A DNA stretch of 64,000 bases from Aquila chrysaetos chrysaetos (GCF_900496995.4 NC_044030.1:17048851-17112850), one strand, 5' to 3'; shown: positions 42,501 through 58,974, counted from the first letter of the stretch. Translations and numbers: made by a program. The notes: generated by a model not told the origin, from the sequence alone.

Positions 42501-44089
42501 CTAGTTAAAAGAAGTAACAAGGTTGTTCTGAAGAGCAATCATCAGACTGGTTAAATGTCCTGAAGAACTGGTCTGTACTGCTTTTAGCAGGGAGAGTTAA
42601 TTTTCTTCACAGTAGCTCATATGGTGCTATGTTTCAGATTTGTGACCAAAATAGTGTAGGTAGCACACCATGTTTCAGCTATTGCTGAGCAGTGCTTACA
42701 CAACATGAGGGCCTTTTCTCACGCTGCTGCCCTGTCAGCGAGTAAGCTGCAGGTGCACAAGAAGCTGGGAGGGGACACAGCCAGGACAGCTGACCCCAAC
42801 TGACCCAAGGGATATCCCATACCACCTGGTGTCATGCCCAGCAGTAAATGCTGGGGAAGAAAGAACACAGGAGGACATTTGCGGTTATGGCATTTGTCAT
42901 TCCAAGTAACCACTACATGGATGAAGCCCTGCTTTGCTGGAGATGGCTGAACGCCTGCTTGCCGATGGGAAGCGGAGAATGAATTCCTGATTTTGCTTTG
43001 CTGGCACGTACGGCTTTTGCTTTACCTATTAAACTGTCTTTATCTCAACCCACAAGTTTTTGCACTTTTGCTCTTCCAATTCTCCTTGCATCCCACAGCA
43101 GGGGGGATTGGGGGGGGGCTCGGGGGGCACAAGGAAGCAGCTGTGTGGGGCTTTGCTGCGAACCAGGGTTAACCCACAACAGGGAGGTCCTGAAAGACTG
43201 GTCCTAGGACCAACCTCATCATGCCTTTCCATTGCAAGAAAAAGCACTGGAAAAATTAAACAATCAAAAAGGAAAAACCCAGAAAGTTCTCCCTCCCTAA
43301 TGCATGAAGAAGTGAATACAAACCAGGAAGTGCTCCAAGAATGCAAAATCAAAGTCATTCAGTTACAGAGGGCAAAGAATTTTTGCTGTGCACAGCAAAC
43401 TGGAGCTCCCTGCTGCTGCAGTGCCAGAAAAACTGAGTATCGGACCACACTAGGCTCCTCCTTTGCAGTCTTAACTTATATATTATTTCAAGCACCTGCA
43501 ACGCAACTGCAGTAAAGAAATGTGGGGTTTGCTTAGGTTGCAAATGCGTCAAGCACCCAGAAGATATTGCCCGATTACCACATACACAACTGTCACTCGG
43601 CGCCGACCGGAGGACAGTGCAGCACCTCTATTTCAGGAGGTCTGCAAGAGGAGACAACTCCAAACCAAAGTAGGGACACAACCAGGAGGTGACAGGCCGT
43701 GACAACAAGCGTTACTGGAGAGCCTGCTACCGCTACATCCCCGGGGCCTCCGAAGGCCGGCCGGGGGCGGCTCCCCCCACCTCCCCTGGCCCGTCCCACT
43801 CCCAGGGATCCACGGCCGGGCGCCGGCAGCGGCCCAGGCAAGACCCCGCCATGAGAGCCCCGCGGCACGACCCACCCCACTCCCCTCCGTACCCGCGGGG
43901 CCTCGGGAGCACTCACCTCTCGGCCCGCCGCGCTGCCGGCGGGGCCTCCGCCGCCGCTCCCGCCGCCGCCTCCGCTCTGGCAGCCACTGGGGAGCCCGAG
44001 CCCGAGCCTTCCGGGTCCGCCGCGCCGCCGGCGCCCCTGCCCGCGGGTCGGACGTTGGGCCGCACGTTGAGGCGGGCCCGGCGGAACAT
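450..44089 (-). CDS. BDP1: BDP1, TFIIIB B'' subunit (C-terminus off window)
   Basis: B'' binds TBP and BRF1/BRF2 on tRNA, 5S and U6 promoters and helps open DNA for RNA polymerase III; it acts in the nucleus. I assembled 34 coding exons from splice sites and reading phase; they total 5,831 nt (about 1,944 codons). Seen: start [15 protein letters not shown] (exon 1); the conserved [20 protein letters not shown] (exon 2); [20 protein letters not shown] (exon 3); a SANT/Myb-type domain about residues 380-435 with [16 protein letters not shown] (exons 6-8); then a long repeat region (exons 12-28), and [20 protein letters not shown] (exon 28), all closely matching vertebrate BDP1. Exon 34 ends at a good donor, so more exons lie to the left. 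The gene shares a bidirectional CpG-island promoter with SERF1. One junction (exon 10/11) does not keep frame with the best donor. Group A and B LTRs and two CR1 copies sit in introns. Identification is firm; repeat-region exon borders are inferred. Confidence 0.95.
1261..1418 (-). CDS. BDP1: BDP1 exon 33
   Basis: 158 nt encoding [20 protein letters not shown] and ending LEQVES; a late RGRLxKPxP module. Donor GTAAGC at 1260-1255. The frame stays open past it to a TGA at 1147-1145, but splicing at this donor joins exon 34 in its only open frame, so exon 33 is probably internal. Confidence 0.82.
1610..2171 (-). mobile_element. Solo LTR, group A, intact TSD
   Basis: On the minus strand it starts TGTCCTGGTTTCGGC and ends ACGACA; terminal TG/CA are complete. 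It is flanked by a perfect 5-bp target duplication CAGGT (1605-1609 and 2172-2176). A TATA-like TATATAAAC lies mid-element and a GGGGGGG run near the 3' end. 562 bp, no internal retroviral genes, so a recombined solo LTR. It lies in BDP1 intron 32, same orientation as the gene. Confidence 0.92.
2946..3177 (-). CDS. BDP1: BDP1 exon 32
   Basis: 232 nt encoding [20 protein letters not shown] and ending [13 protein letters not shown]. Acceptor CTAACCAG; donor GTGAAA. Phase 1 to 2. Confidence 0.85.
3845..3928 (-). CDS. BDP1: BDP1 exon 31
   Basis: 84 nt encoding [20 protein letters not shown] and [21 protein letters not shown] is conserved in the BDP1 C-terminal part. Acceptor TTTGCAG; donor GTATGA. 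Phase 1 to 1. Confidence 0.87.
4158..4926 (+). mobile_element. Old group B LTR
   Basis: Degraded relative of the LTR at 61468: it opens with a GGCAAGGCGTTGGCAGCAGG stretch, then GGAGCAGAGATTCCCCTG and repeated 'GGACCCATCATGGAGCA'-type units, and ends CCTACCACA. Antisense to BDP1. Boundaries approximate. Confidence 0.65.
5724..5760 (-). CDS. BDP1: BDP1 exon 30 (37-nt exon)
   Basis: 37 nt encoding [12 protein letters not shown]. Acceptor ATTTAAG; donor GTAGAT. Phase 0 to 1, exactly what exon 31 needs. Confidence 0.78.
6027..6055. repeat. (CAA)n microsatellite
   Basis: About six CAA units just downstream of BDP1 exon 29 in transcript direction. Confidence 0.7.
6067..6183 (-). CDS. BDP1: BDP1 exon 29
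   Basis: 117 nt encoding [20 protein letters not shown] and ending [11 protein letters not shown]. Acceptor TTTTTACAG; donor GTAAGA. It begins and ends on whole codons. Confidence 0.85.
7640..7835 (+). mobile_element. Possible group B LTR fragment
   Basis: Short GC-richer island with ACTGCAGCCCATGGAGGACC and ACACTGGAGCATGG, resembling the internal units of group B LTRs. No ends recognised. Confidence 0.35.
8223..8800 (+). mobile_element. Diverged group A-related LTR
   Basis: It shares the layout GAAGTTAATTTTCTTC, then TGCTGTGTTTTGGATTT, a CATATCGTATAATGCC section, and a U5 with TTTGCTTCACCTGTTGAACTG. Terminal bases TG/CA are present but no duplication is visible, so it is older. Antisense to BDP1, in the intron between exons 28 and 29. 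Confidence 0.7.
9212..9605 (-). CDS. BDP1: BDP1 exon 28
   Basis: 394 nt, the second longest exon seen. It has basic stretches, [11 protein letters not shown], a Glu run, then [20 protein letters not shown], a segment nearly identical to mammalian BDP1. Acceptor ACTTTAG; donor GTATCA. Phase 2 to 0; last member of the alternating-phase array. Confidence 0.95.
10573..10787 (-). CDS. BDP1: BDP1 exon 27 (linker)
   Basis: 215 nt encoding [20 protein letters not shown] and ending [13 protein letters not shown]; it contains a KRIRQ basic patch. Acceptor TGTTCAG; donor GTAAAA. Phase 0 to 2. Confidence 0.87.
11819..12029 (-). CDS. BDP1: BDP1 exon 26 (decayed repeat module 7)
   Basis: 211 nt: [15 protein letters not shown], then [19 protein letters not shown], a diverged module retaining the EESKQ lead-in. 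Acceptor TTTATAG; donor GTAAGT. Phase 2 to 0. Confidence 0.87.
12476..13866 (+). mobile_element. CR1 LINE, 3' part
   Basis: About 1.4 kb with the CR1 reverse-transcriptase C-terminal coding sequence (frames at 12594-12818 and 12840-13217, separated by stops), the CR1 3' UTR, and the typical end CATTCTATGATTCT. 5'-truncated and inactive. In the BDP1 intron between exons 25 and 26, antisense to BDP1. Confidence 0.93.
12594..13217 (+). pseudogene. CR1 reverse-transcriptase remnant
   Basis: Two open segments in different frames with residues typical of the CR1 RT palm/thumb ([34 protein letters not shown]). The catalytic YxDD-like loop is degraded (FTADTE). A stop near 12818 and a frame change separate them, so no functional enzyme. 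Confidence 0.85.
14640..14824 (-). CDS. BDP1: BDP1 exon 25 (linker)
   Basis: 185 nt encoding [20 protein letters not shown] and ending [12 protein letters not shown]. Acceptor AATCTAAG; donor GTAAAG. Phase 0 to 2. Confidence 0.85.
15086..15660 (-). mobile_element. Solo LTR, group A, intact TSD
   Basis: 575 bp, minus-strand start TGTCCTGGTTTTGGC, end ACGACA. Perfect 5-bp duplication GGCAT at 15081-15085 and 15661-15665. It has an A/T-rich simple-repeat block at about 15234-15290 and a C10 run at 15366-15375. It lies in BDP1 intron 24, sense to the gene. Confidence 0.92.
15938..16157 (-). CDS. BDP1: BDP1 exon 24 (decayed repeat module 6)
   Basis: 220 nt with a degenerate module, [20 protein letters not shown], in which RPDL stands where KPNL is expected. 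An acidic Glu-rich tail follows. Acceptor TCACTAG; donor GTGAGA. Phase 2 to 0. Confidence 0.86.
16855..16970 (-). CDS. BDP1: BDP1 exon 23 (linker)
   Basis: 116 nt encoding [20 protein letters not shown] and ending ENVLCEQS. Acceptor ATTAAAG; donor GTGAGG. Phase 0 to 2. Confidence 0.84.
18472..18673 (-). CDS. BDP1: BDP1 exon 22 (repeat module 5)
   Basis: 202 nt: [18 protein letters not shown], then [19 protein letters not shown] and an acidic tail. Tyr replaces the first Pro. Acceptor TTGATAG; donor GTAAGT. Phase 2 to 0. Confidence 0.9.
19224..19411 (-). CDS. BDP1: BDP1 exon 21 (linker)
   Basis: 188 nt encoding [20 protein letters not shown] and ending DDTSTTNAG. Acceptor TTTTTCAG; donor GTAAGT. 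Phase 0 to 2. Confidence 0.86.
19907..20123 (-). CDS. BDP1: BDP1 exon 20 (repeat module 4)
   Basis: 217 nt with [19 protein letters not shown] followed by an acidic, Asn/Ser-rich tail. Acceptor TTTGTAG; donor GTAAGG. Phase 2 to 0. Confidence 0.9.
20852..21039 (-). CDS. BDP1: BDP1 exon 19 (linker)
   Basis: 188 nt encoding [20 protein letters not shown] through [15 protein letters not shown], acidic and Cys-containing. Acceptor CTTTTAG; donor GTAAAG. Phase 0 to 2. It has the same length as linker exon 21. Confidence 0.86.
21518..21749 (-). CDS. BDP1: BDP1 exon 18 (repeat module 3)
   Basis: 232 nt: [18 protein letters not shown], then [17 protein letters not shown] and an acidic tail. The EESKQ lead-in is shared with exons 22 and 26, evidence of duplication from one ancestor. 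Donor GTAAGT. Phase 2 to 0. Confidence 0.9.
22365..22383. repeat. Homopolymer G run in T/G-rich tract
   Basis: A G run inside a T/G-rich block (22320-22430) in BDP1 intron 17. A likely sequencing or assembly weak spot. Confidence 0.7.
22946..23028 (-). CDS. BDP1: BDP1 exon 17 (linker)
   Basis: 83 nt encoding [20 protein letters not shown] and ending DTLS. Acceptor ATTCAG; donor GTAAGT. Phase 0 to 2. Confidence 0.84.
23449..23608 (-). CDS. BDP1: BDP1 exon 16 (repeat module 2)
   Basis: 160 nt with [17 protein letters not shown]. Acceptor TGTGCAG; donor GTATCT. Phase 2 to 0. Leu replaces the first Pro of the module core. Confidence 0.88.
24199..24275 (-). CDS. BDP1: BDP1 exon 15 (linker)
   Basis: 77 nt encoding [20 protein letters not shown] and LDSKS. 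Acceptor ATTCCAG; donor GTAGGT. Phase 0 to 2. It has the same length as linker exon 13. Confidence 0.82.
24441..24585 (-). CDS. BDP1: BDP1 exon 14 (repeat module 1)
   Basis: 145 nt, first clear module: [17 protein letters not shown], then an acidic tail. Phase 2 to 0. The donor is GTCAGC, a weak +3/+4 context. The RPKPNL module is also the hallmark of the mammalian BDP1 repeat region. Confidence 0.88.
26021..26097 (-). CDS. BDP1: BDP1 exon 13 (linker)
   Basis: 77 nt encoding [20 protein letters not shown]. Acceptor TTACTCAG; donor GTAAGT. Phase 0 to 2. A minus-strand CR1 copy has its 3' end only about 90 bp upstream of this exon in transcript direction. Confidence 0.85.
26190..26995 (-). mobile_element. 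CR1 LINE, 3' part
   Basis: About 0.8 kb of CR1 3' end in minus orientation, beginning at the 3' terminus (ATTCACAGAATGGTTGAGG on plus). The same 3' UTR as the copy at 12476, in inverted orientation. 5'-truncated. Confidence 0.93.
27780..28110. mobile_element. Possible old CR1-like fragment
   Basis: Weak resemblance to CR1 text (GAGGAAGGGAACTTTCTC, CTCATCTTAAAAACAA). Too diverged to assign strand or family with confidence. Confidence 0.25.
28123..28940 (+). mobile_element. Probable LTR, plus orientation
   Basis: About 820 bp starting TGAGATGGGGCAAATTC and ending CTCCCCACA, with AATAAA at 28868 followed by a U5-like tail. It differs from groups A and B. No target duplication was found, so the borders are provisional. 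It abuts the group A leader head-on. Confidence 0.45.
28941..29066 (-). mobile_element. Retroviral leader remnant
   Basis: Continues from the primer binding site on the minus strand with no ORF. It appears to be cut off by the plus-strand LTR-like unit to the left. Confidence 0.5.
29067..29084 (-). mobile_element. tRNA-Lys-type primer binding site
   Basis: Minus-strand TGGTGCCCAACGTGGGGC differs by one base from the tRNA-Lys1,2 complement (TGGCGCCCAACGTGGGGC) and lies 8 bp after the LTR end. It shows that leader sequence of the provirus survives. Confidence 0.75.
29093..29686 (-). mobile_element. 5' LTR of partial provirus, group A
   Basis: 594 bp with TG/CA ends, same family as the LTRs at 1610 and 15086. 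No matching target duplication, and 8 bp beyond its 3' end is a primer binding site, so this is a 5' LTR with leader rather than a simple solo LTR. It begins 20 bp from the exon 12 donor of BDP1, in sense orientation. (TAA)n-like repeats at about 29248-29300. Confidence 0.88.
29707..29866 (-). CDS. BDP1: BDP1 exon 12
   Basis: 160 nt encoding [20 protein letters not shown] and a Glu/Ser-rich tail. Acceptor GATTTCAG; donor GTATTT. Phase 2 to 0, the first member of the alternating-phase array. A retroviral LTR starts 20 bp downstream of its 3' edge in transcript direction. Confidence 0.85.
30881..31129 (-). CDS. BDP1: BDP1 exon 11
   Basis: 249 nt, acidic. It opens with [19 protein letters not shown], an unusual Cys cluster with four Cys in 12 residues (C-C-x2-C-x3-C spacing), and ends [20 protein letters not shown] and [12 protein letters not shown]. 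Acceptor CACTGTAG; donor GTAATG. Phase 2 to 2. The next exon joins in frame. Confidence 0.82.
31381..31663 (-). CDS. BDP1: BDP1 exon 10 (3' border uncertain)
   Basis: Encodes [20 protein letters not shown], acidic sequence, a basic cluster (KKKRKKRRK) and ends near SSEKSK. It aligns by pattern with the mammalian region after the SANT domain. The strongest donor (GTAAGA, exon end 31388) would put exon 11 out of frame into a stop. A GC donor ending the exon at 31381 restores frame and is used here. The right border (acceptor TCAATAG) is secure. Confidence 0.75.
31664..33302 (-). other. BDP1 intron 9
   Basis: 1.6 kb, AT-rich. The only structure seen is the perfect hairpin at 32552-32625. Confidence 0.8.
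32552..32625. repeat. Perfect 25-bp inverted repeat (hairpin)
   Basis: Arms 32552-32576 and 32601-32625 are exact reverse complements, separated by a 24-nt loop. In BDP1 intron 9, between exons 9 and 10. A transcript from either strand would fold into a stem-loop of about 74 nt. Confidence 0.9.
33303..33446 (-). CDS. BDP1: BDP1 exon 9
   Basis: 144 nt encoding [20 protein letters not shown] followed by a Lys/Arg-rich tail. It matches the conserved post-SANT helix of BDP1. Acceptor CTGATAG; donor GTACTT. Phase 1 to 1. Confidence 0.94.
34149..34203 (-). CDS. BDP1: BDP1 exon 8 (SANT end)
   Basis: 55 nt encoding [18 protein letters not shown], the C-terminal edge of the SANT domain and the long arm that follows. 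Donor GTAAGT. Phase 0 to 1. Confidence 0.94.
34795..34889 (-). CDS. BDP1: BDP1 exon 7 (SANT domain)
   Basis: 95 nt encoding [20 protein letters not shown] and [12 protein letters not shown], helices 1-3 of the SANT/Myb-like domain that contacts TBP-DNA and BRF1. Acceptor CACTCCAG; donor GTAAAA. Phase 1 to 0. Confidence 0.96.
35893..36026 (-). CDS. BDP1: BDP1 exon 6 (core, SANT start)
   Basis: 134 nt encoding [20 protein letters not shown], then [20 protein letters not shown] and WSNK. This is the strongly conserved TFIIIB B'' core just before and at the start of the SANT domain. Donor GTGAGT. Phase 2 to 1. Confidence 0.95.
36928..37068 (-). CDS. BDP1: BDP1 exon 5
   Basis: 141 nt. A Glu-rich acidic run is followed by [17 protein letters not shown], conserved in BDP1 and leading into the core domain. 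Acceptor ATGTAG; donor GTAAC. Phase 2 to 2. Confidence 0.92.
37439..37498 (-). CDS. BDP1: BDP1 exon 4
   Basis: 60 nt small exon encoding [19 protein letters not shown], the counterpart of the acidic/basic linker of mammalian BDP1. Acceptor TTGTAG; donor GTAAGT. Phase 2 to 2. Confidence 0.88.
38246..38266. repeat. Poly(A) run
   Basis: A run of about 21 A in BDP1 intron 3. Similar A/T runs occur near 18040 (T), 25670 (A) and 30630 (A); none is joined to a recognised retrocopy. Confidence 0.6.
38535..38638 (-). CDS. BDP1: BDP1 exon 3
   Basis: 104 nt. It contains [20 protein letters not shown], a motif nearly identical in vertebrate BDP1 just before the TFIIIB core region. Donor GTAAGT. Phase 0 to 2. 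Confidence 0.93.
39267..39819 (-). CDS. BDP1: BDP1 exon 2
   Basis: 553 nt, residues about 58-242. Acceptor TTTTCCAG; donor GTAGGC. It carries TQRRKRIS and, near the end, the highly conserved helical stretch [20 protein letters not shown]. The middle is Ser/Pro/Lys-rich and probably disordered. It enters in phase 2 and ends on a whole codon. Confidence 0.93.
40088..40104. repeat. Homopolymer C run
   Basis: Uninterrupted C run of about 15 in BDP1 intron 1; length is probably unstable. Confidence 0.75.
42574..43181 (+). mobile_element. Diverged group A-related LTR near BDP1 promoter
   Basis: Same family as the LTR at 8223 (CTATTAAACTGTCTTTATCTC near the 3' end; G-rich run at 43099-43124). It lies about 0.7 kb downstream of BDP1 exon 1 in intron 1, antisense to BDP1. 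No clean duplication. Confidence 0.72.
43917..44089 (-). CDS. BDP1: BDP1 exon 1 (start codon)
   Basis: ATG is at 44089-44087 on the minus strand. It encodes residues 1-57: a basic start ([15 protein letters not shown]) and then a Gly/Ala/Ser-rich tract typical of GC-rich first exons. The donor GTGAGT is at 43916-43911. It exits in phase 2 into exon 2. The start matches the known BDP1 N-terminus. Confidence 0.93.
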
Positions 44090-44969
44090 GAGGCCGGCAG
44101 CTCGCTCCGAACGCTCGGCAGAGAGAGGCAGGCACGGCCGGACGGACGCGGCCGCCCGCGAGCTCGGCGTCAGCGGCGCGCGGCCTGGTAACGCCGCGAC
44201 GCTCCGACGCCTCGCGGCATGTCACTCGCCTGCGCGCCCGGCGCGCCCCGCAGCGTCATCAGCGCGCGGCGGCAGGAAAAGGAGAGGCGGGGGGGCACGG
44301 CTCGCCCCGCGCGCAGCGGGAGGAGGACTGGGCAAAATCATGATGGACGCCGAGCACGGAGCCGGGGCGGCCTTCAGTACCTCAGCGGCTCAAAGCCCCT
44401 TTCCCCCCTTAATTCAGGCGTCTCGTAGACGGCTTCCCAGGCGTTAGTTTTGCCCACGGTGATCAGTGCTTTGGGTTGTTTTTCTTTTTTTTTTTTTTGT
44501 TTTTCTTTTTTTAACTCTCTTCGGTGGTTTTAACGGACAGCCGTCTGCAGCGATTTCCTTTTCCGCTCGGTTGTTGACCAAAAGCCACGTGCTCCTACAC
44601 AAGGGTATTTCGGAAACTTATTACCTTCCTTCCGGCGTACAAGTCCAGCCTCCTGTGAAACCTCCCGCCCCCGGCCACACCGCCGCCCTGCCTGGCTCCG
44701 AGGCCGAGCCAGCCGGCCTCGCGCACCGCGGCCTTTCCGCCTCTCGTCACTTGCCGGAACCTCGATTCTCCGAAAACTGGCCGCCGGGAACGGCGCGGCG
44801 CGCGGCACCCTTTCCGCATTCACGCCGCAACACCTGCGGTCGAGGTGACAAACGCGCGCCCGTGGGGCGGGCGCGGGAAGGGGAAGAGACGCCCCCGCCC
44901 CTCCACGGCCCCTGCGCCTGGCGCTGGCCACGCCCTCCCAGACGCGCGTCAGCAGCGCGCAACCCTCTG

Positions 44970-44974
44970 ATTGG
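44970..44974 (-). promoter_or_regulatory. Inverted CCAAT box
   Basis: ATTGG (CTGATTGGGTC context) is a typical NF-Y site spaced 42 bp from the CRE at 45017, a common arrangement in CpG-island promoters. Use is inferred. Confidence 0.5.
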
Positions 44975-45016
44975 GTCAGGCCTTTGGGGGGCGTACCGCC
45001 CCCCCGCGCACAGCAA

Positions 45017-45024
45017 TGACGTCA
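45017..45024. promoter_or_regulatory. CRE/ATF site (perfect palindrome)
   Basis: TGACGTCA lies 125 bp upstream of the SERF1 ATG. It is a consensus CREB/ATF site in the CpG island and a candidate core element of the SERF1 promoter. A GAAGGTTC heat-shock-like element follows at 45072-45079. Binding is inferred. Confidence 0.6.
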
Positions 45025-45149
45025 TGGACCGGCGAGGGTTCATAAGGGCGTCAGCGGCGGGCGGAGCGATAGAAGGTTCTGGCAGGCTAAGTGGTGCTCC
45101 GTGTGTCAGTCGGTTGGCCGGCGGTGGCGCGCGGCCCAAGCGTCTCGTG

Positions 45150-50805
<5,656 letters not shown>

Positions 50806-51004
50806 GCTGCCTGTATGGAGAAGATAGTGCACCACTTAAGCAGAAGGGCCTAGAAGATTCCTAAAAGTGTCTGGCCACTAAATGATTAAATGTCTGTCTC
50901 AGAGTTGTTCAACTAGCATTAGTTTAGAGTATTTTCTGGTTAGCATAGGCTTAGTTGTCTGGAGTGCTGTTTCAAAACTGACTGCACTCTTCTGCATGCA
51001 CATG

Positions 51005-51223
51005 AATAAAAGTACCAAGCAATAGCTTTAATCCAGCTTTTGCTGCATTTGTTGGTTTCACTTAATGTTTCCACTAACAATGAACTTCTGGACCTACAGC
51101 TAGACCAGATTTTCTTGTGTTAGTTCCTGAAGTACAGCTTCATTCAGAATGGAATGCACTTGTAAGATGTGCTTAACCCTACAGAGGTCTGAACTGTAAA
51201 TCTCAAATTATTTTTTCAATAAA
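51005..51223 (+). terminator. SERF1: SERF1 polyadenylation signals
   Basis: Two AATAAA hexamers, at 51005-51010 and 51218-51223, each followed by GT/T-rich sequence. They set 3' UTRs of roughly 0.2 and 0.4 kb. Confidence 0.65.
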
Positions 51224-52559
51224 ATGTTGCATGAAATACTGTCTAATCTGAAATGGTTATGCTTGATAATCAGTTGATTTCCATCACAGTAACTTCTGAG
51301 AAAAGGACTTCACTGCAAGGTTCAAGCAAATGATTTATTTGAACTTCACTTACAGACTTAACATGCCACTATTGCAGGTTTTACAGATAAAGTGGAGGAA
51401 CGCACTACTGCAATTTTTTAAGGCAAGTGTCATACACTAGTACAACCACAAGCACACATGCATTTATAAACTTAAAGCATAAACAATATTCACTTACCCC
51501 TCCAGGTAAGGGCTGTCAATCCCAGGGTAGCTACCTCGACCAGCGTCCTGATCAAGGGGGGGGGAAGGGTTTCCTTCACAAGCCAACTGTATAGTTGAAG
51601 TGACTCCCCCATTTCCAACCTGAATCTTAAGAGTTTTTATCCCCTGACTTGTGGAACGGTGTGTATGACTATGAGTGGATTATGATATATGCAGAGATGG
51701 ATTATGTATATCTGAGTGGAGTTTCCCCTTATCTTTCCTTTGTTGGTCTGTGATTGTTTGAATGCACAAGGTTGTCATTTGAAACTGAAGCTGAAACCCT
51801 CCAGGTTTTGGGGTTTTTTTACCTTGCTTCCTCAGGCAACTGAATAGTGGTTGGACTGAGATTCAGGGCATACTATTTGTTAAGGGATTTCAAGGCTCAG
51901 TTCAGGTTTTGGTTCTTTGAATGGCACAGCCACATCCCTGTTTACTTTAGGGTTTATCAGACAGCCCAGGGCTAAGCTGTCTACACAGCTCCCCGTGAGT
52001 CGTCTCTGCACAGAGACAGGGCCTCAAGGCAACCCAAGGCTGGGTCGCTTTTGTAACCCCCCATGAGTCGCCTGTGTGCACTAGACATGGTGAAACTCGT
52101 TTGTGAACTATGAGCCGGACAATCCACACAGTTACCAAGAACACAAAGAACATGGAGAATGCAATATGAGTACGTAAGTAGAATAATACAAGTAAGATTT
52201 ATAATATAAGAAACGCATATTGTAGGTAATATAATACGCACTGGTGAGTCTGTGCTATAGAAGATGATGCCTATGGAGTTGCAGACATGACTGGCGTATG
52301 TAACTGACTGTGAACCTATGACTAACTTGAGAGGAGCTGCAGGCTTGAAGTCGCTGAGCTGCAGATGTAAGCAGATCTTGAAATCGCTGCTTAAACTAGC
52401 CTCAAGAATAAAACTCGGGCTGAGAGAACATGGCGCTCGCTTTAACAGGCGTGCTTGAGCGTGCTGGCCGACGTAGAATGCGTTTCGAGTCTGCAGAAGG
52501 AGAGCACTTTGAAGCCTTTGCTGGCCTAGGCCGTAATGGATCCGTGTGCATTTATTATT
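51224..52559. other. SERF1-SMN1 intergenic region
   Basis: No gene recognised. About 51530-52480 has a composition unlike its flanks, with an AATAAA at about 52410 and poly-G/poly-T runs. It could be an old retroviral LTR, but no terminal TG/CA pair with a target duplication was found. A 252-residue minus-strand ORF (51981-52739) has no recognisable domain and is rejected. Confidence 0.4.
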
Positions 52560-52906
52560 TATTATCAGGCCCCTGGCACGTCTCGAGGGGAGTCTGAAGG
52601 GAGAGGTACCTGGTTCTGGCCATGCAATACCTGCGGCTGGTGCGAGACTGAGCTGACCTTTCTGCTTGCCGATGGCTGGCTTGGTCTGGGTTCCTGCGCT
52701 CGAGCCGGCCGGGCTTTTCGAGGAGGGCGCGGGGGGCACTTGGTCGAAGCCCCGGCAGGGTCTTGGGAGAACGCGGCCTCGCCGACAGCGAGACCGGGCG
52801 CTTGGCGAGCGTTCCGGCTGGCCCCCCGGGCAGGCTGGCGGCGGCTACGGTAGCGGGCAGGGCGGGGCCATCAGCGCTGACGCGCGGGGGGCGGGGCCGC
52901 GGCGCG

Positions 52907-52915
52907 CCGGAAGTG
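52907..52915 (+). promoter_or_regulatory. SMN1: ETS/GABP site upstream of SMN1
   Basis: CCGGAAGTG lies 62 bp before the SMN1 ATG, a consensus ETS-family site often found near TATA-less housekeeping start sites. Use is inferred. Confidence 0.55.
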
Positions 52916-52976
52916 GCGGCGCCGCGCGTGCGCAGCAGGCGGCCACGCGGGGCCGGGGCCGGGGCCGGGGCCGGCC

Positions 52977-57140
<4,164 letters not shown>

Positions 57141-58106
57141 CTGAATATCCATCATTGTTTTGAAGGATTGTAAGTATTGTAATTTTGTGCTAAATGAAGA
57201 TAAAATGTTGCTTGACAAATTTGTTTGAGACTACAGTTCATTTGACAAACTCTCAAGAAGTTTTGAATTCTGTGCAGAAACAGTGAGCTTTGGGACTTCC
57301 ATCTGCTCTTATGGCTCCCTACAAAGACCACTTCTGCCAGTATTAATCCCTTCTTTCCTTAGCAGTTGTGGAATAGTATTTTTTTGGCTAGAATGGAGGA
57401 AAGTATTTTATTGCTCTGATGAGAGTTTTAACTACAGCATCTCTCTGCATCAGGATTAACAGCACAGCTTACTTGAGTTATTTAGAGTTACCTTGTTTGT
57501 TTATGGGTTATTTTGAAAAAAAGAAAAGGTTGTTAAGTGAAATGCAGTTTTCTCATCTATGTACACGTCTTCAGAAGCAACTGCTTCATTATACAGATGG
57601 GATAGCAGGATGTGTAGCTAAACTTTGTTTTCAGGACAAGATCAACATTTCAGTTTGATGTCATTGAGCAGTTCTGTTCTCATTACTTCAGTGCTTGTGC
57701 TTTTATTTGAAATCCGTTGTTTAGAATTCTCCAGTATATTGTTCAGTTCCTTATAGAACAAAACTGTATTCTCTTGGGGACTTGTTTTTCTGTGACAACA
57801 TGTAATTTCTGTGCAGTTGAGTAATTCTTGTTTGTTCAAAAACAAAAAGCTCTTGTATACTAATTTTTGCTTCTTTTTTAAAGCCAGGTACAAATCTTTC
57901 CCACTGAGAGATGTAGATCACTTATGCACTAATGGTTGTGGTGAAGATCAGAACTTTATCAAGACAATTAATCATAACATTTTCTTAACATTGAGCTGCC
58001 TCTGATAACAAGTAAACAAGTGACTTGAGACTAGCTATTATGTGTGCATTGAAATGAGCTATTTCTTGAAGACCTGTAGTCAAATGTATTTAGAAAGCAC
58101 TGCAGC

Positions 58107-58443
58107 AATAAAATATTTTGTACTTCCCTGAAACATTTCTTTTTTACCACATGATAAATTTAAGTCTTTTAACCCCACATAACAGGGGTGTCCCATTTAA
58201 ACACCTCTTGTATCCCTCAGACTTTTTGTCTGAATGACAACACCAGAACTAGCAATTACAGTATACTCTTTTGGGAGGCAGCTATGGCAGCAGTGTATGT
58301 CACAGTGGCCACTGGTGGCAATGGCCTGGAAAATAGTATACCATCATATTATAAGAGGTATCTTATGTGTCTGATTAGAATCCTGAATATGACAGCTGGA
58401 TTGAGAAGGGCTCATTTTTTTGTTTCAAATGCTTGTTAATAAA
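58107..58443 (+). terminator. SMN1: SMN1 polyadenylation signals
   Basis: AATAAA at 58107-58112 and again at 58438-58443, each followed by T/GT-rich sequence. They imply 3' UTRs of about 1.0 or 1.3 kb if the last exon is unspliced. Confidence 0.6.
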
Positions 58444-58974
58444 GTTCTACTCTTCAAACTTTGAATTTAGGGGAGTGGTTTGTTTGGTGGTGGTTTTTAT
58501 TTTTAGCTTCTGTAGACATCTGTCTGTTGGATGAATTGCTGAAATACACCAGAAAGTTTTGCTGCGTGGCATTTTTCTGAGTATCATTACTAAAAGCAAA
58601 TTAGAAAAAGCAGACTGTGGAAAGGTAATGGTAAGTCTGGACTTAGATTTCAGCCCTTACAATCTTAACTCTTGTAGAATAGAGGCTGCAGCCACAAAAC
58701 TAGACGAATTTAGTTAATGCCAGTGGTTTGCTTTTCATGGAAACTAGCCAAATACAGGCCTGAACTTTGCTGCATTCAGGTCCTTTTCCTGCTGTGGGCA
58801 AGTGTCAGAAAATCAGTTTTCCCACAAATAATTTGAGCAAAAAGAGAAACACATAATCTTAACTTCCCTAAGCCACGTTGAAGGCTTTTGCTTAATTGTC
58901 TAGCTGCAGTAAATTTAAGATTGCTTGCAGTGATGCAAAGGTTCTAAATGAGCTGTTCAGCAGCTGTTCATTGC
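58444..58974. other. Intergenic, after SMN1
   Basis: No gene, repeat or strong signal seen between the distal SMN1 polyadenylation signal and the LTR at 58975. Confidence 0.7.

Larger units (their letters stand above)
39820..43916 (-). other. BDP1 intron 1
   Basis: 4.1 kb. Holds the poly-C run at 40088 and the LTR at 42574-43181; otherwise AT-rich sequence without recognisable genes or RNA genes. Confidence 0.8.

Noticed and set aside
51981..52739. 252-residue minus-strand ORF upstream of SMN1.
   Set aside because: No recognisable domain and unstructured composition; it overlaps the SMN1 CpG island and a possible old repeat.
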